In this document: in pieces, positions 55,364-64,000 of the stretch | Numbering within the stretch: the first letter of the stretch is position 1 | Layout: every line of letters begins with the position of its first letter | Assembly (NCBI RefSeq): GCF_014648815.1 | Contig: NZ_BMRV01000001.1 | Location: 744,001-808,000, forward strand | Direction of reading: 5' to 3' | Source: Streptomyces flaveolus | GTDB taxonomy: Bacteria > Actinomycetota > Actinomycetes > Streptomycetales > Streptomycetaceae | Length of the DNA stretch: 64,000 nt | Position numbers and translations under genes: made by a program | The notes under the pieces: model-generated | The model's input: the letters and a program-made list of their open reading frames with translations, nothing else | What the model was told of the DNA's origin: nothing | Database searches by the model: none

Positions 55364-56617
55364 TCAGACGGTGGTGGCGGCCGACGGGGTCTTGGTGTCC
55401 ACGCCGGCGGGCGGGGCCGCGACGGTGGCGGTGAGCTCCTCGCTCACGCCCGCCGGGGGCGGGGTCACGGCGGCGATCGCCGTGGTCACCACGCCGGCCG
55501 GCTCGGGCTCCGGCGCGTCGCCGCCGTTGACGTTGGTGTGGTCGATGACCTCGCGCCGGGAGATCCGCCAGATCGCGAAGCTGGAGGCGACCAGGAAGAC
55601 CGCGACGAGCGCCGTGCCCCAGTCCCCGAAGCCGCAGACCCACTCGGCGAGCGCGGCGACCAGGGCCGCGGCCGGCAGGGTCAGGCCCCAGGCGACGAAC
55701 ATGCGGGTGGCCGTGGACCAGCGGACCACGCCGCCCTTGCGGCCGAGGCCCGCGCCCATGACCGAGCCGGAGACCGAGTGCGTGGTGGAGAGGGAGAAGC
55801 CGAGGTGGGAGGAGGCCAGGATGACCGTCGCGGCGCTGGTCTGGGCGGCGAAGCCCTGCTGCGGCTGGAGGTCGGTCAGGCCCTTGCCCATGGTGCGGAT
55901 GATGCGCCAGCCGCCGAGGTAGGTGCCGAGGGCGATGGCCAGGCCCGCGGACAGGATGACCCAGACGGGCGGGTTCGCGCCGGGGGCGAGGGCGCCGCCG
56001 GCGATCAGGGCGAGGGTGATGATGCCCATCGTCTTCTGGGCGTCGTTGGTGCCGTGGGCGAGCGAGACCAGGCCGGCCGAGGCGATCTGCCCGGCACGGT
56101 AGCCCTTCTCCGCGGCCTTGCCGTCGGCCTTGCGGCCGAGCGAGTACGTCAGCCGGGAGGCGAGCATCGCCGCGACGCCCGCGACGATCGGGGCGGCGAC
56201 GGCCGGCAGGAGCACCTTGGTGACGAGCACGTCGCCGTGCACGGCGCCGATGCCCGCCGAGGCCACGGCGGCGCCGATCAGACCGCCCATGAGGGCGTGC
56301 GAAGAGCTGGACGGAAGCCCGACCAGCCAGGTCAGCAGGTTCCAGAGGATCGCGCCGACCAACGCGGCGAAGATGACCTCGGGACGGATGCCGGTCTCGT
56401 CGACGAGACCCTTGGAGATCGTGTTGGCGACCTCCACCGAGAGGAAGGCGCCCACAAGGTTCAGCACGGCGGACATGGCCACCGCGACCTTGGGTTTGAG
56501 TGCACCGGTCGAAATGGTCGTTGCCATCGCGTTCGCGGTGTCGTGGAAACCGTTCGTGAAATCGAACGCGAGTGCGGTTACCACCACAATCGCGAGGATC
56601 AGCGAGAAGCTTTCCAT
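55364..56617 (-). CDS. pit: PiT-family inorganic phosphate transporter
   Basis: The 417-residue membrane protein carries the PiT signature twice: GFHDTANAMATTISTGAL near the N-terminus and a second copy around LVSLAHGTNDAQKTMGI, with GLPSSSSHALMGGLIGA between. It imports metal-phosphate, probably by proton symport. The C-terminal 60 residues are a Pro/Ala-rich cytoplasmic tail. A PHO box lies 48-69 nt upstream of the ATG, so phosphate limitation through PhoP is the expected control. Position fits pitH2 of S. coelicolor as I remember it. Confidence 0.93.
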   Translation of the reverse strand: MESFSLILAIVVVTALAFDFTNGFHDTANAMATTISTGALKPKVAVAMSAVLNLVGAFLSVEVANTISKGLVDETGIRPEVIFAALVGAILWNLLTWLVGLPSSSSHALMGGLIGAAVASAGIGAVHGDVLVTKVLLPAVAAPIVAGVAAMLASRLTYSLGRKADGKAAEKGYRAGQIASAGLVSLAHGTNDAQKTMGIITLALIAGGALAPGANPPVWVILSAGLAIALGTYLGGWRIIRTMGKGLTDLQPQQGFAAQTSAATVILASSHLGFSLSTTHSVSGSVMGAGLGRKGGVVRWSTATRMFVAWGLTLPAAALVAALAEWVCGFGDWGTALVAVFLVASSFAIWRISRREVIDHTNVNGGDAPEPEPAGVVTTAIAAVTPPPAGVSEELTATVAAPPAGVDTKTPSAATTV

Positions 56618-56664
56618 TTACCCAGGCAATCGTTCGAGGTCATTGGCGCGTCGAACGTAGGTAA

Positions 56665-56686
56665 CCAGAGTGAACGGAAGATGAAC
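56665..56686 (-). promoter_or_regulatory. PHO box (two 11-bp direct repeats)
   Basis: On the minus strand GTTCATCTTCC is followed directly by GTTCACTCTGG, two 11-nt units of the Streptomyces PhoP consensus GTTCACC plus four less conserved bases. A weaker third unit may follow (TTACCTACGTT). Confidence 0.75.
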
Positions 56687-56853
56687 TGGACCGGGCGTCA
56701 TGGTGACCGGAAACGGGGTCGTGACCTCCGTGAACGCCTGCGCTGCGTGCCCGCGCCGACGCTCTCCGGAGACGTGCCTGGCAGGATCGCCGCGGGGCGC
56801 CGGACCGCGGCGCGGCGAGGGGCGTGCGCGACGCCCGGCGGGAGGCGTGAACT

Positions 56854-57525
56854 GTGACGGAATCGCGGGTCGGACGGGTATCCGCAGGAGAGTCCGAGGC
56901 CTGGGAGGCGCTCGTCGCCACGGCCCGGCGGACGGTGTCCGACGGGCTCGTGGTCGGCACCTCCGGCAACGTCTCGGTACGGATCGGCGACACGGTACTG
57001 ATCACCCCTTCGGGTATGCCCTACGACCGTTTGGCCCCCGGCGACGTCACCGGCGTCGACCTCGACGGCCGACAGGTGCTCGGCACCCTGGTCCCCACCA
57101 GCGAACTGCCCATGCACCTCGCCGTGTACCGCACCACCGACGCCCGCGCCGTCGTCCACACCCACGCCGTGCACGCCACGGCGGTCTCGCTGCTCGTCCC
57201 CGAGCTCCCGCCGGTCCACTACATGGCCGCCGCGCTCGGCGGCCCCGTCAGGGTCGCCCCCTACGCGACCTACGGCACCGACGAACTCGCCCGCCACATG
57301 CTGGCCGCCCTCACCGACCGCACCGGCTGCCTCCTGCGCAACCACGGCACGATCACCTACGGCACCACCCTCGACCAGGCCTACGACCGCACCGCCCAGC
57401 TCGAGTGGATGTGCCGCCTGTGGCTGACCGCCTCCTCGGTGCCCGGCCACACCCCGAACCTGCTGACCCCGGCCCAGCTGGACGAGGCGTCGGAACGCCT
57501 GCGCGGCTACGGCCAGCCGACCTGA
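56854..57525 (+). CDS. Class II aldolase (L-fuculose-phosphate aldolase-like)
   Basis: The 223-residue zinc-dependent aldolase/epimerase-fold protein has TSGNVSVRIGDTVLITPSG, PTSELPMHLAVY, zinc-site HTHAVHATA and LLRNHGTITYG. It would cleave fuculose-, rhamnulose- or ribulose-type phosphates to dihydroxyacetone phosphate or act as a related epimerase. GGGAGG lies 8 nt before the GTG. It is divergent from the phosphate transporter. Confidence 0.9.
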   Translation: MTESRVGRVSAGESEAWEALVATARRTVSDGLVVGTSGNVSVRIGDTVLITPSGMPYDRLAPGDVTGVDLDGRQVLGTLVPTSELPMHLAVYRTTDARAVVHTHAVHATAVSLLVPELPPVHYMAAALGGPVRVAPYATYGTDELARHMLAALTDRTGCLLRNHGTITYGTTLDQAYDRTAQLEWMCRLWLTASSVPGHTPNLLTPAQLDEASERLRGYGQPT

Positions 57526-58107
57526 CGGGCCCTGCCGGGCGGCTGTCCGTCGTCACGCCGAGTGAACCTGCGCCCCGGAGGGCGGGGCGCCCGGCGGCGG
57601 ACCCCTCGCCGGGACCGTACGGGCGGTTGCGGAGGCGACCCGGACGAGCGGCTTCCGCTGCGGCGGTGCCAGGTCCGGATGCGGGTGCTCGGCGGCTGCG
57701 GGCCGCGGGGTGTGCGCCGCCCGTCGCGCCGGGCCGGAGGTGCCGGCGCCCGCCGCTCGGCCAGGGAGGCGTCCGCCGCCCGGCTGGGACGCGGCGGTGG
57801 GCGTCCTGCGGGGCCGGCGGGCGGGTGCGTGTGCACGGTGCGGTGTGTGGCGTCCGTCCTGGGCCGGGGGGCGTCCGCTGCTCGGCGACGCCGCGGCGGG
57901 GTGTTCCGTCGGACCCGCGGTCGGCGGTGCCGTGCCGGAGCCGGGGCGGCGATCGGTCGCCGCCGGACGAGGCGGGGCCGGGGGTTACGGGGCGGGTTCG
58001 GGGGTACCGGCAGTCGAGCCGGCCCATGGCCCGGGCCCGGCCGGGCGTCGTCACTCCGTGTCGTCCGCCCGCTGGCCGCCCACGGACTCCACCGGGAGAC
58101 TGGCCCC
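57526..58107. other. 582-bp region without a supported gene
   Basis: Open frames exist in several phases because of high GC, but all are Arg/Pro/Gly-rich and none shows ribosome site, conserved motif or normal composition. A hairpin GGCGGCGA-TCGG-TCGCCGCC (57945-57964) is present. The 3' end must contain the promoter of the next gene. It could be a decayed gene, but no recognisable remnant is seen. Confidence 0.5.
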
Positions 58108-59238
58108 ATGCGCACTGTCACAGCAACGGCCGCCGCAGTCACCGCAGCCCTGGCGGCGGCCGGCGCAGCGAGCGTCGCCGCCGGCCGACTGGCCAGCGAC
58201 GCCGCGCTCAAGGCGCCCCCCGGCCGGCCCCTGCCCACCGAACCCCGCCTCACCGTGCACGGGACCGCCGCCGGGCAGATCACCCTCACCCGGGACCTCG
58301 CCGCGCTGCGCCCCGGCCGCTACGGCCTCGCGGGCGACGCGTCCCACGCGGTCGTCGGCCCGGTCCTGAGCACCGCCCAGCACGGCGCCGACACCGTCGT
58401 ACGCCGCCTCGAGAGCGTCACCCACGGCACCTTCGACACCGGCGACCGGGCCTGGCTCACCCCCAACCTGTACGTCGGCACCCCCGGCACCGCCCTCGGC
58501 CTGGACTACACCGACGTCGACGTCCCCGGCGAACTCGGCTCCCTCCCGGCCTGGTTCGTGCCCGGCGCCCGCCCCACCTGGGTCATCGCCGTGCACGGCC
58601 TCGGCATCACCCGGGAACACGCCCTGAACCTCATGGCCCCCCTGCACGACCGGAACGTCCCGGTGCTCGCCCTCGCCTACCGCGGCGACGCCGGCGCCCC
58701 GCCCTCTCCCGACGGACTGCACCACTTCGGTGAGACCGAGTGGCACGACCTGGACGCCGCCGTCCACTACGCCCTCGACCACGGCGCCCGCCAGATCGTC
58801 CTGCTCGGCTGGTCCACCGGCGCCACCATGGCCCTGCGCACCGCCGCGCACTCCGCCGCCCGCGACCGCATCGCGGGGCTCGTCCTGGACTCCCCGGTGC
58901 TCAGCTGGGAGACCACCCTGCGCGCCCTGGCCGCCGCCCGCCGCACACCCGGCGTGCTGCTGCCGCTCGCGGTCCGCGCCGCGCAGGGCCGCGCCGGACT
59001 GCACGCCGACGGCGCCGCCGCCCAGGCCGGCCGCGAGGCCCTCACGGTGCCGACCCTCGTCTTCCACGGCCCCGACGACACGGTCGCCCCCTGGCGGCTC
59101 ACCCGCCGCTTCGCGGACGCCCACTCCCGGCTGGTCTCCCTCCACACCGTCCGGGACGCCCCGCACGGCGCCATGTGGAACGCCGACCCCGACTCCTACC
59201 TGGAGACTTTGCGGCGCTTCCTGACCCCCCTCGTGTGA
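58108..59238 (+). CDS. Membrane-anchored or exported alpha/beta hydrolase
   Basis: The 376-residue protein has a hydrophobic N-terminal segment (about 4-28) acting as signal or anchor, then an alpha/beta hydrolase domain with IAVHGLGITREHALN, nucleophile elbow GWSTGAT, acid in FHGPDDTVAPW and the histidine in DAPHGAMW. It resembles prolyl-oligopeptidase-like or cinnamoyl-ester hydrolases outside the cell. GGGAG precedes the ATG. Substrate unknown. Confidence 0.83.
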   Translation: MRTVTATAAAVTAALAAAGAASVAAGRLASDAALKAPPGRPLPTEPRLTVHGTAAGQITLTRDLAALRPGRYGLAGDASHAVVGPVLSTAQHGADTVVRRLESVTHGTFDTGDRAWLTPNLYVGTPGTALGLDYTDVDVPGELGSLPAWFVPGARPTWVIAVHGLGITREHALNLMAPLHDRNVPVLALAYRGDAGAPPSPDGLHHFGETEWHDLDAAVHYALDHGARQIVLLGWSTGATMALRTAAHSAARDRIAGLVLDSPVLSWETTLRALAAARRTPGVLLPLAVRAAQGRAGLHADGAAAQAGREALTVPTLVFHGPDDTVAPWRLTRRFADAHSRLVSLHTVRDAPHGAMWNADPDSYLETLRRFLTPLV

Positions 59239-59241
59239 CCC

Positions 59242-59262
59242 CGGCGGGGCCCCGCCCCGCCG
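59242..59262 (+). terminator. Stem-loop after the alpha/beta hydrolase gene
   Basis: CGGCGGGG-CCCCG-CCCCGCCG is a perfect 8-bp stem starting 4 nt after the stop. No T-run follows. Confidence 0.55.
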
Positions 59263-59407
59263 CGCGCCGCTCAGGTTCCGTTCAGGGCCGTGCCGATGGC
59301 CGGTTCTCCCTCCCGGGCCGCCTGCTCAGGCCCCGCGGCGGCCCTGTCCGCCGCCGCCCCGGGCATTCCGTTTGGGTTTTCGGACCGTCAACCGGAAGAC
59401 TGCACCC

Positions 59408-60826
59408 GTGACGTCCCGTATCCCGCGCGACTCCAGGCTTCGACTCGTCCGTCCGCGACCCCTGGCCGCCGCCCCCAGAGCGATGAACCAGCGCCGCCCG
59501 CACCGCGCCGCACCGCGCCCCCCGGAGGGCACACCGGCCCGGTCGGAACTGGCCCGAATGGCGCGCTCCGGCCTGGCCGGCGCCGCCCGCATCGCCCGCT
59601 GGGCCGACGCCGCCCTCGGCCCCGGCCGCGGCAGCGCCACCGCCGACGGCAAGGCCACCCTGTCCGACGCGACCGCCGAGCACGCGGCCCGCGAGCTGGG
59701 TCTGACCGTGGCCGAGGTCCGTGCCCACTGGGACACCGCCCGCCTCGCCGGGCTGGTCGAGGTGCACGGCGGCACCGCCCGGCCCGGCTGGCGCCTGCGC
59801 GCCTGGAACCGCGACGACAGCGCGGTCCTGCGCGGCTGGGTCGCCCTCTTCGACGCATGGTCGCTCGCCCACCCCGAGCCCGACGGCCACGAGCCGGCCG
59901 CCGTCGCCGAGGTCGTCTCCGCCATGCCCCAGGTGCTGTCCTTCCTCCAGCTGTCCGCCGGGCCCGTCCCGGTCGAACAGCTCCTGGACCTGCTGGAGCA
60001 GCGCGTCACCGAACTGCGCACCGAGCGCTGCGAGGTCCCCTACGGCCCCCGGCTCGAACCGGGAACCCCCGACGCCCCGCAGCCGGAACGGACCACGGAC
60101 GGCGCCCCGCTCGCCCCGCTCCTCGACTGGGCGCTGCACGCCCTGGCCTCCGTCGGCGCCCTCACCTGCGGCGACGGCCACGCCACCCTCACCCCGCTGG
60201 GCAGCTGGGCGGTCTGGGTCAAGCTGGAGCAGATCTGCGTGGCCGCGCAGAGCCCCGCCGGGAACATCGAGCAGTCGGCCGAGGACATGCTCCGCGGCTG
60301 CGGCCGGCTCCGGCCGAACGCGGCCCGCGCCGAGTACCGCGCCTGGCTCGCCGCCCGCCCCGTCGGCAGCGCCGTCACCGAGCTGCTCGCCGCCGCCCGC
60401 GGCGAGGACGCCCTGCTGCGCGGCCACGCCTTCGAGGCGCTGCGCGTCGTCGGCGCCCCCGCCGAGCCCGACGTCCGAGCCGTGCTCGACGAGCCCACGC
60501 TGCGTCCCTACGCCCTGCTGTGGCTGGCCGAGCACGACGGCGCCGACCCCGAGGACGCCCACGAGGTCCTCACCCGGCAGGAGGCCACCTGGCTGTGGGT
60601 GGACACCGCCGCCGCGGTCGCCGACCACGGCGAGGCGCCGCTGCTGGTCCGGCATCTGGAGTCCGCCGTGCAGCCCACCGTCCCGGCCCTCCTCGACGAG
60701 GTCCGCGCCGTCGGGCACCCGCGCACCGTGCAGGTCCTGGTCGCCCTCGCGGCCGCCCACCCCGACCCGGCTCTGGCCAAGGCCGTGCGCCGGGCCGCGT
60801 TCCAGGTGCACACGGGAGGCAGCTGA
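59408..60826 (+). CDS. Conserved-looking protein of unknown function
   Basis: The 472-residue protein has an N-terminal winged-helix-like stretch (about 80-130, TLSDATAEHAARELGLTVAEVRAHWDTARLAGLVEVHGG) and a long all-helical C-terminal half with HEAT-like repeats (ALLRGHAFEALRVVGAPAEPDVRAVLDEPTLRPYALLWLAEHDGADPEDAHEVL). I do not recognise a family. The GTG at 59408 has GGAAG 9 nt upstream; an ATG at 59483 is possible. Composition and length support a real gene. Confidence 0.75.
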   Translation: MTSRIPRDSRLRLVRPRPLAAAPRAMNQRRPHRAAPRPPEGTPARSELARMARSGLAGAARIARWADAALGPGRGSATADGKATLSDATAEHAARELGLTVAEVRAHWDTARLAGLVEVHGGTARPGWRLRAWNRDDSAVLRGWVALFDAWSLAHPEPDGHEPAAVAEVVSAMPQVLSFLQLSAGPVPVEQLLDLLEQRVTELRTERCEVPYGPRLEPGTPDAPQPERTTDGAPLAPLLDWALHALASVGALTCGDGHATLTPLGSWAVWVKLEQICVAAQSPAGNIEQSAEDMLRGCGRLRPNAARAEYRAWLAARPVGSAVTELLAAARGEDALLRGHAFEALRVVGAPAEPDVRAVLDEPTLRPYALLWLAEHDGADPEDAHEVLTRQEATWLWVDTAAAVADHGEAPLLVRHLESAVQPTVPALLDEVRAVGHPRTVQVLVALAAAHPDPALAKAVRRAAFQVHTGGS

Positions 60827-60856
60827 ACGAGGCGTCCTGGCGCGGGGCCCCCGGCG

Positions 60857-61270
60857 TCAGCCCCGGATCTCGGGCGCGTACGTCCCGAAGCTCCAGATGT
60901 TGCCCTCGAGGTCCCGGGCCATGTAGTCCCGCGAGCCGTAGTCCTGGTCCGTCGGGGGCATCAGGATCTCCGCGCCGTGCTCCACGGCCCGCCGGTGGTG
61001 CGCGTCCACGTCGTCCACCACGACGTACACCCCCGTCGGGCCGGCGTTCTTCATGGCCTCGTCGAAGCGGCTGCCCGTGCCCTTGGAGCCGAGCATCACC
61101 GCGCCGTTGCCCTGGGCCAGCTCGGCGTGCGCGACCGAGCCGTCCTCGCCCTCGTACACGGCCAGTTCCGTGAAACCGAAGGCCTGCGTGAGCTGGCGGA
61201 CCGCCGCCTTGGCGTCCGCGTACAGCAGCGTCGGATAGACGCTCGGGCGGCCGCCGTCCATGCCTGTCAT
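60857..61270 (-). CDS. VOC-superfamily (glyoxalase-like) protein
   Basis: The 137-residue protein has the vicinal-oxygen-chelate fold, with PTLLYADAKAAVRQLTQAFGFTELAVYEG, VYVVVDDVDAHHRRAVEHGAEIL and DYMARDLEGNIWSFGTY, and candidate metal residues in each half. Role unknown; relatives include bleomycin-resistance-like and lyase enzymes. AAGGGAG lies 8 nt before the ATG at 61270. Confidence 0.87.
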   Translation of the reverse strand: MTGMDGGRPSVYPTLLYADAKAAVRQLTQAFGFTELAVYEGEDGSVAHAELAQGNGAVMLGSKGTGSRFDEAMKNAGPTGVYVVVDDVDAHHRRAVEHGAEILMPPTDQDYGSRDYMARDLEGNIWSFGTYAPEIRG

Positions 61271-61452
61271 GCCGATCACTCCCTTGTGAGCCGGTGACGG
61301 TGACCGGACGCCGGAAGGTCCCGGGATCCGGCCCGTCGCCCAGTCTCGCACCGGCCACTGACGGCGCCCCCGACCAGCGCATCCGAACAGGGGAGCGCCG
61401 AACAGAGGACCGGGGGGACCGGCTTCCGGGAAAAGTGGTTGCACGACCCCGT

Positions 61453-61458
61453 TAGACT
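61453..61458 (+). promoter_or_regulatory. Candidate -10 element of the ABC-F leader
   Basis: TAGACT, a common Streptomyces -10 form, lies 7 nt upstream of the ATG of a short leader ORF, so transcription may begin at that ATG (leaderless). No good -35 is seen. Confidence 0.45.
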
Positions 61459-61464
61459 GGCCCC

Positions 61465-61488
61465 ATGGCCATTCTCCTCGCGCATTAG
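61465..61488 (+). CDS. 7-codon leader ORF before the ABC-F gene
   Basis: ATG GCC ATT CTC CTC GCG CAT TAG encodes MAILLAH, ending 58 nt before the ABC-F start. Just after it, GACGG/CCGTC and GGCGGG/CCCGCC arms could form alternative hairpins before the ribosome site GGAG. ABC-F genes are often controlled by ribosome-mediated attenuation through such leaders, so this is a candidate regulatory ORF. Translation is unproven. Confidence 0.5.
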   Translation: MAILLAH

Positions 61489-61546
61489 ACGGCGGGAAAC
61501 GTCCTCAGCCGCCCATCCCGTCAACCACCCGCCCTGGAGTCTGTCC

Positions 61547-63143
<1,597 letters not shown>

Positions 63144-63145
<2 letters not shown>

Positions 63146-63211
63146 TCGAATGGATGATCCACTGGGTATGGATCATTCGGCCGATCCGTGATCCACCATC
63201 TGTGTGAGATC
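63144..63211. promoter_or_regulatory. Cluster of six GATC sites upstream of the Gbn-like gene
   Basis: GATC occurs at 63144, 63156, 63171, 63183, 63190 and 63208, six times in 68 bp, plus once more at 63438 near the gene start. TGGATCA and TGATCCA (63169-63195) also form an inverted repeat. The downstream protein matches Gbn, reported to bind GATC, so autoregulation is likely. Confidence 0.7.
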
Positions 63212-63245
63212 TCCTCATCATGAGGTGTGTCCTACATCGATTTCG

Positions 63246-63278
63246 CGGCCGGGGCCTCCACTCTGGAGGCCCCGGCCG
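63246..63278 (+). terminator. Terminator after the ABC-F gene
   Basis: CGGCCGGGGCCTCC pairs perfectly with GGAGGCCCCGGCCG over 14 bp with a 5-nt ACTCT loop, about 100 nt after the ABC-F stop and upstream of the next gene. Confidence 0.85.
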
Positions 63279-63480
63279 TGTCGCCTTTCTGACCTGCGGT
63301 TTCGCCAGGAAATCCACTCGGCCGCGGGCGCGAGAATCTTTGGAACGGTCCATTCCGTATGTGGGGACGCGCTCCTGTCGTCACAACCTTGTCTCATCGA
63401 CCTTGCCGAATGGGTGGCCATGAGGCCCAGGAGGGGTGATCATGAGGAGACCAGAGCGCACTTCCCATGAGGAGGCACGG

Positions 63481-63702
63481 GTGGCCGAGACTCTGAAGAA
63501 GGGCAGCCGGGTGACCGGCGCCGCGCGCGACAAGCTCGCGGCAGACCTGAAGAAGAAGTACGACGCCGGTGCGAGCATCCGGGCGTTGGCCGAGGAAACC
63601 GGCCGCTCGTATGGCTTCGTGCACCGCATGCTCAGTGAGTCGGGCGTCACGCTCCGAGGGCGTGGCGGGGCGACCCGGGGCAAGAAGGCCGCATCGGCCT
63701 GA
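63481..63702 (+). CDS. gbn: Gbn-like GATC-binding nucleoid-associated protein
   Basis: The 73-residue basic protein has a central helix-turn-helix (DKLAADLKKKYDAGASIRALAEETGRSYGFVHRMLSESGV) flanked by Lys/Arg-rich ends (ETLKKGSRV and GRGGATRGKKAASA). It matches the small Streptomyces nucleoid protein Gbn (SCO1839) as I remember it, described as binding GATC and affecting chromosome architecture and development. GGAGG lies 5 nt before the GTG at 63481. The upstream region carries a dense GATC cluster, and a stem-loop follows the gene. Confidence 0.85.
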   Translation: MAETLKKGSRVTGAARDKLAADLKKKYDAGASIRALAEETGRSYGFVHRMLSESGVTLRGRGGATRGKKAASA

Positions 63703-63741
63703 CGTCCCGGGCGACCCCTCGGCTCCGAAAGTGAAGGTGGT

Positions 63742-63771
63742 CACCCGGTCGGTCGTCGGACCGTCCGGGTG
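63742..63771 (+). terminator. Terminator of the gbn gene
   Basis: CACCCGG and CGGTC pair with GACCG and CCGGGTG in a 12-bp stem with one T-T mismatch and a GTCG loop, 40 nt after the gbn stop. Confidence 0.65.
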
Positions 63772-63860
63772 GTTACTGTGCAGTCACTTAGCCCTGTCGT
63801 GATACGGCGCGCAAGCCGGCGCACGGCGGGGACGACGACCGCACCTTCCGGAGGCGCCCC

Positions 63861-64000
63861 ATGGCTTCGCCCGCCCACGAACCCGCTCCCGCACTCGACA
63901 AGGACGGCGTGCGGCTCACCGTCGACGACGCGATCGCCACGGTGACGCTGACCAATCCCGCCAAGCGCAACGCGCAGAGCCCCGCTCTGTGGCGGGCGCT
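63861..64000 (+). CDS. Enoyl-CoA hydratase/isomerase, N-terminal part
   Basis: The first 46 codons of a crotonase-family gene are present and run off the window end. VRLTVDDAIATVTLTNPAKRNAQSPALWRA is the typical opening, in which the NPAKRNA segment leads to the CoA-binding fold. GGAGG lies 6 nt before the ATG. Likely role: hydration of enoyl-CoA in fatty-acid or related acyl-CoA degradation. Confidence 0.85.
   Translation, partial: MASPAHEPAPALDKDGVRLTVDDAIATVTLTNPAKRNAQSPALWRA

Noticed and set aside
57562..58107. Open frames in the gene-free region
   Set aside because: Arg/Pro/Gly-biased, no ribosome site, no conserved motif, and overlapping frames on both strands look equally good.

Overview
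The window is high-GC (about 72%) actinobacterial chromosome, almost certainly Streptomyces. The evidence is pervasive GTG starts, 4-bp ATGA/GTGA gene overlaps, Streptomyces-type dispersed repeats, a complete ectABCD cluster, a cobalamin operon and a Gbn-like HTH protein. From memory, the gene order also resembles the SCO18xx part of the S. coelicolor chromosome; this was not checked by search. No rRNA, tRNA, insertion sequence, prophage or CRISPR array is visible. The window opens inside one gene (1-99) and closes inside an enoyl-CoA hydratase gene (63861 onward).

1-18 kb is a plant cell-wall (pectin) island. A GntR regulator, a DHDPS-family enzyme, an IlvD/Edd sugar-acid dehydratase, two sugar ABC permeases, a Gfo/Idh/MocA dehydrogenase, a DUF6807 protein and a GH43 glycosidase form a tightly overlapping operon. 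It is followed by a PL1 pectate lyase, a solute-binding lipoprotein, a rhamnogalacturonan acetylesterase, a second PL1, a pectinesterase and an alpha/beta hydrolase. A PL3 pectate lyase lies nearby on the other strand (18.1-18.9 kb). An alpha-ketoglutarate semialdehyde dehydrogenase with a divergent IclR regulator (22.7-25.2 kb) could complete an oxidative, non-phosphorylating route from pectin-derived sugar or uronate to 2-oxoglutarate. Four AAGCGCTT palindromes occur in this island and I saw none elsewhere in the window.

19-28 kb holds an ECF sigma factor with a membrane partner, a class B penicillin-binding protein, acetyltransferases, a DUF1349 protein, a DsbA-family protein and a class V aminotransferase. 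28.4-32.3 kb is ectABCD (ectoine and 5-hydroxyectoine synthesis, minus strand). A nearly perfect 79-bp tandem repeat copies the 3' end and terminator of ectD. 32.3-36.4 kb holds a second class V aminotransferase, a membrane protein, an amidohydrolase and a sortase-anchored surface protein.

36.6-54.8 kb is the cobalamin cluster on the minus strand: cobD-cobQ-cobN-chlID-cobO-cobB-cobI, then a ZIP transporter gene on the opposite strand, then cobM-cobL-cbiG/cobJ-cobH-cbiX-cobC. Nearly all junctions overlap by a few bases. A cobalamin riboswitch (54841-54977) and a 21-codon leader ORF precede cobD. cobB carries an in-frame copy of a Streptomyces dispersed repeat between its two domains.

55-64 kb has a PiT phosphate transporter with an upstream PHO box, a class II aldolase, a roughly 580-bp stretch without a supported gene, an exported alpha/beta hydrolase, a protein of unknown function, a VOC protein, an ABC-F ATPase preceded by a 7-codon ORF, and the Gbn-like nucleoid protein gene, whose upstream region has a dense GATC cluster.
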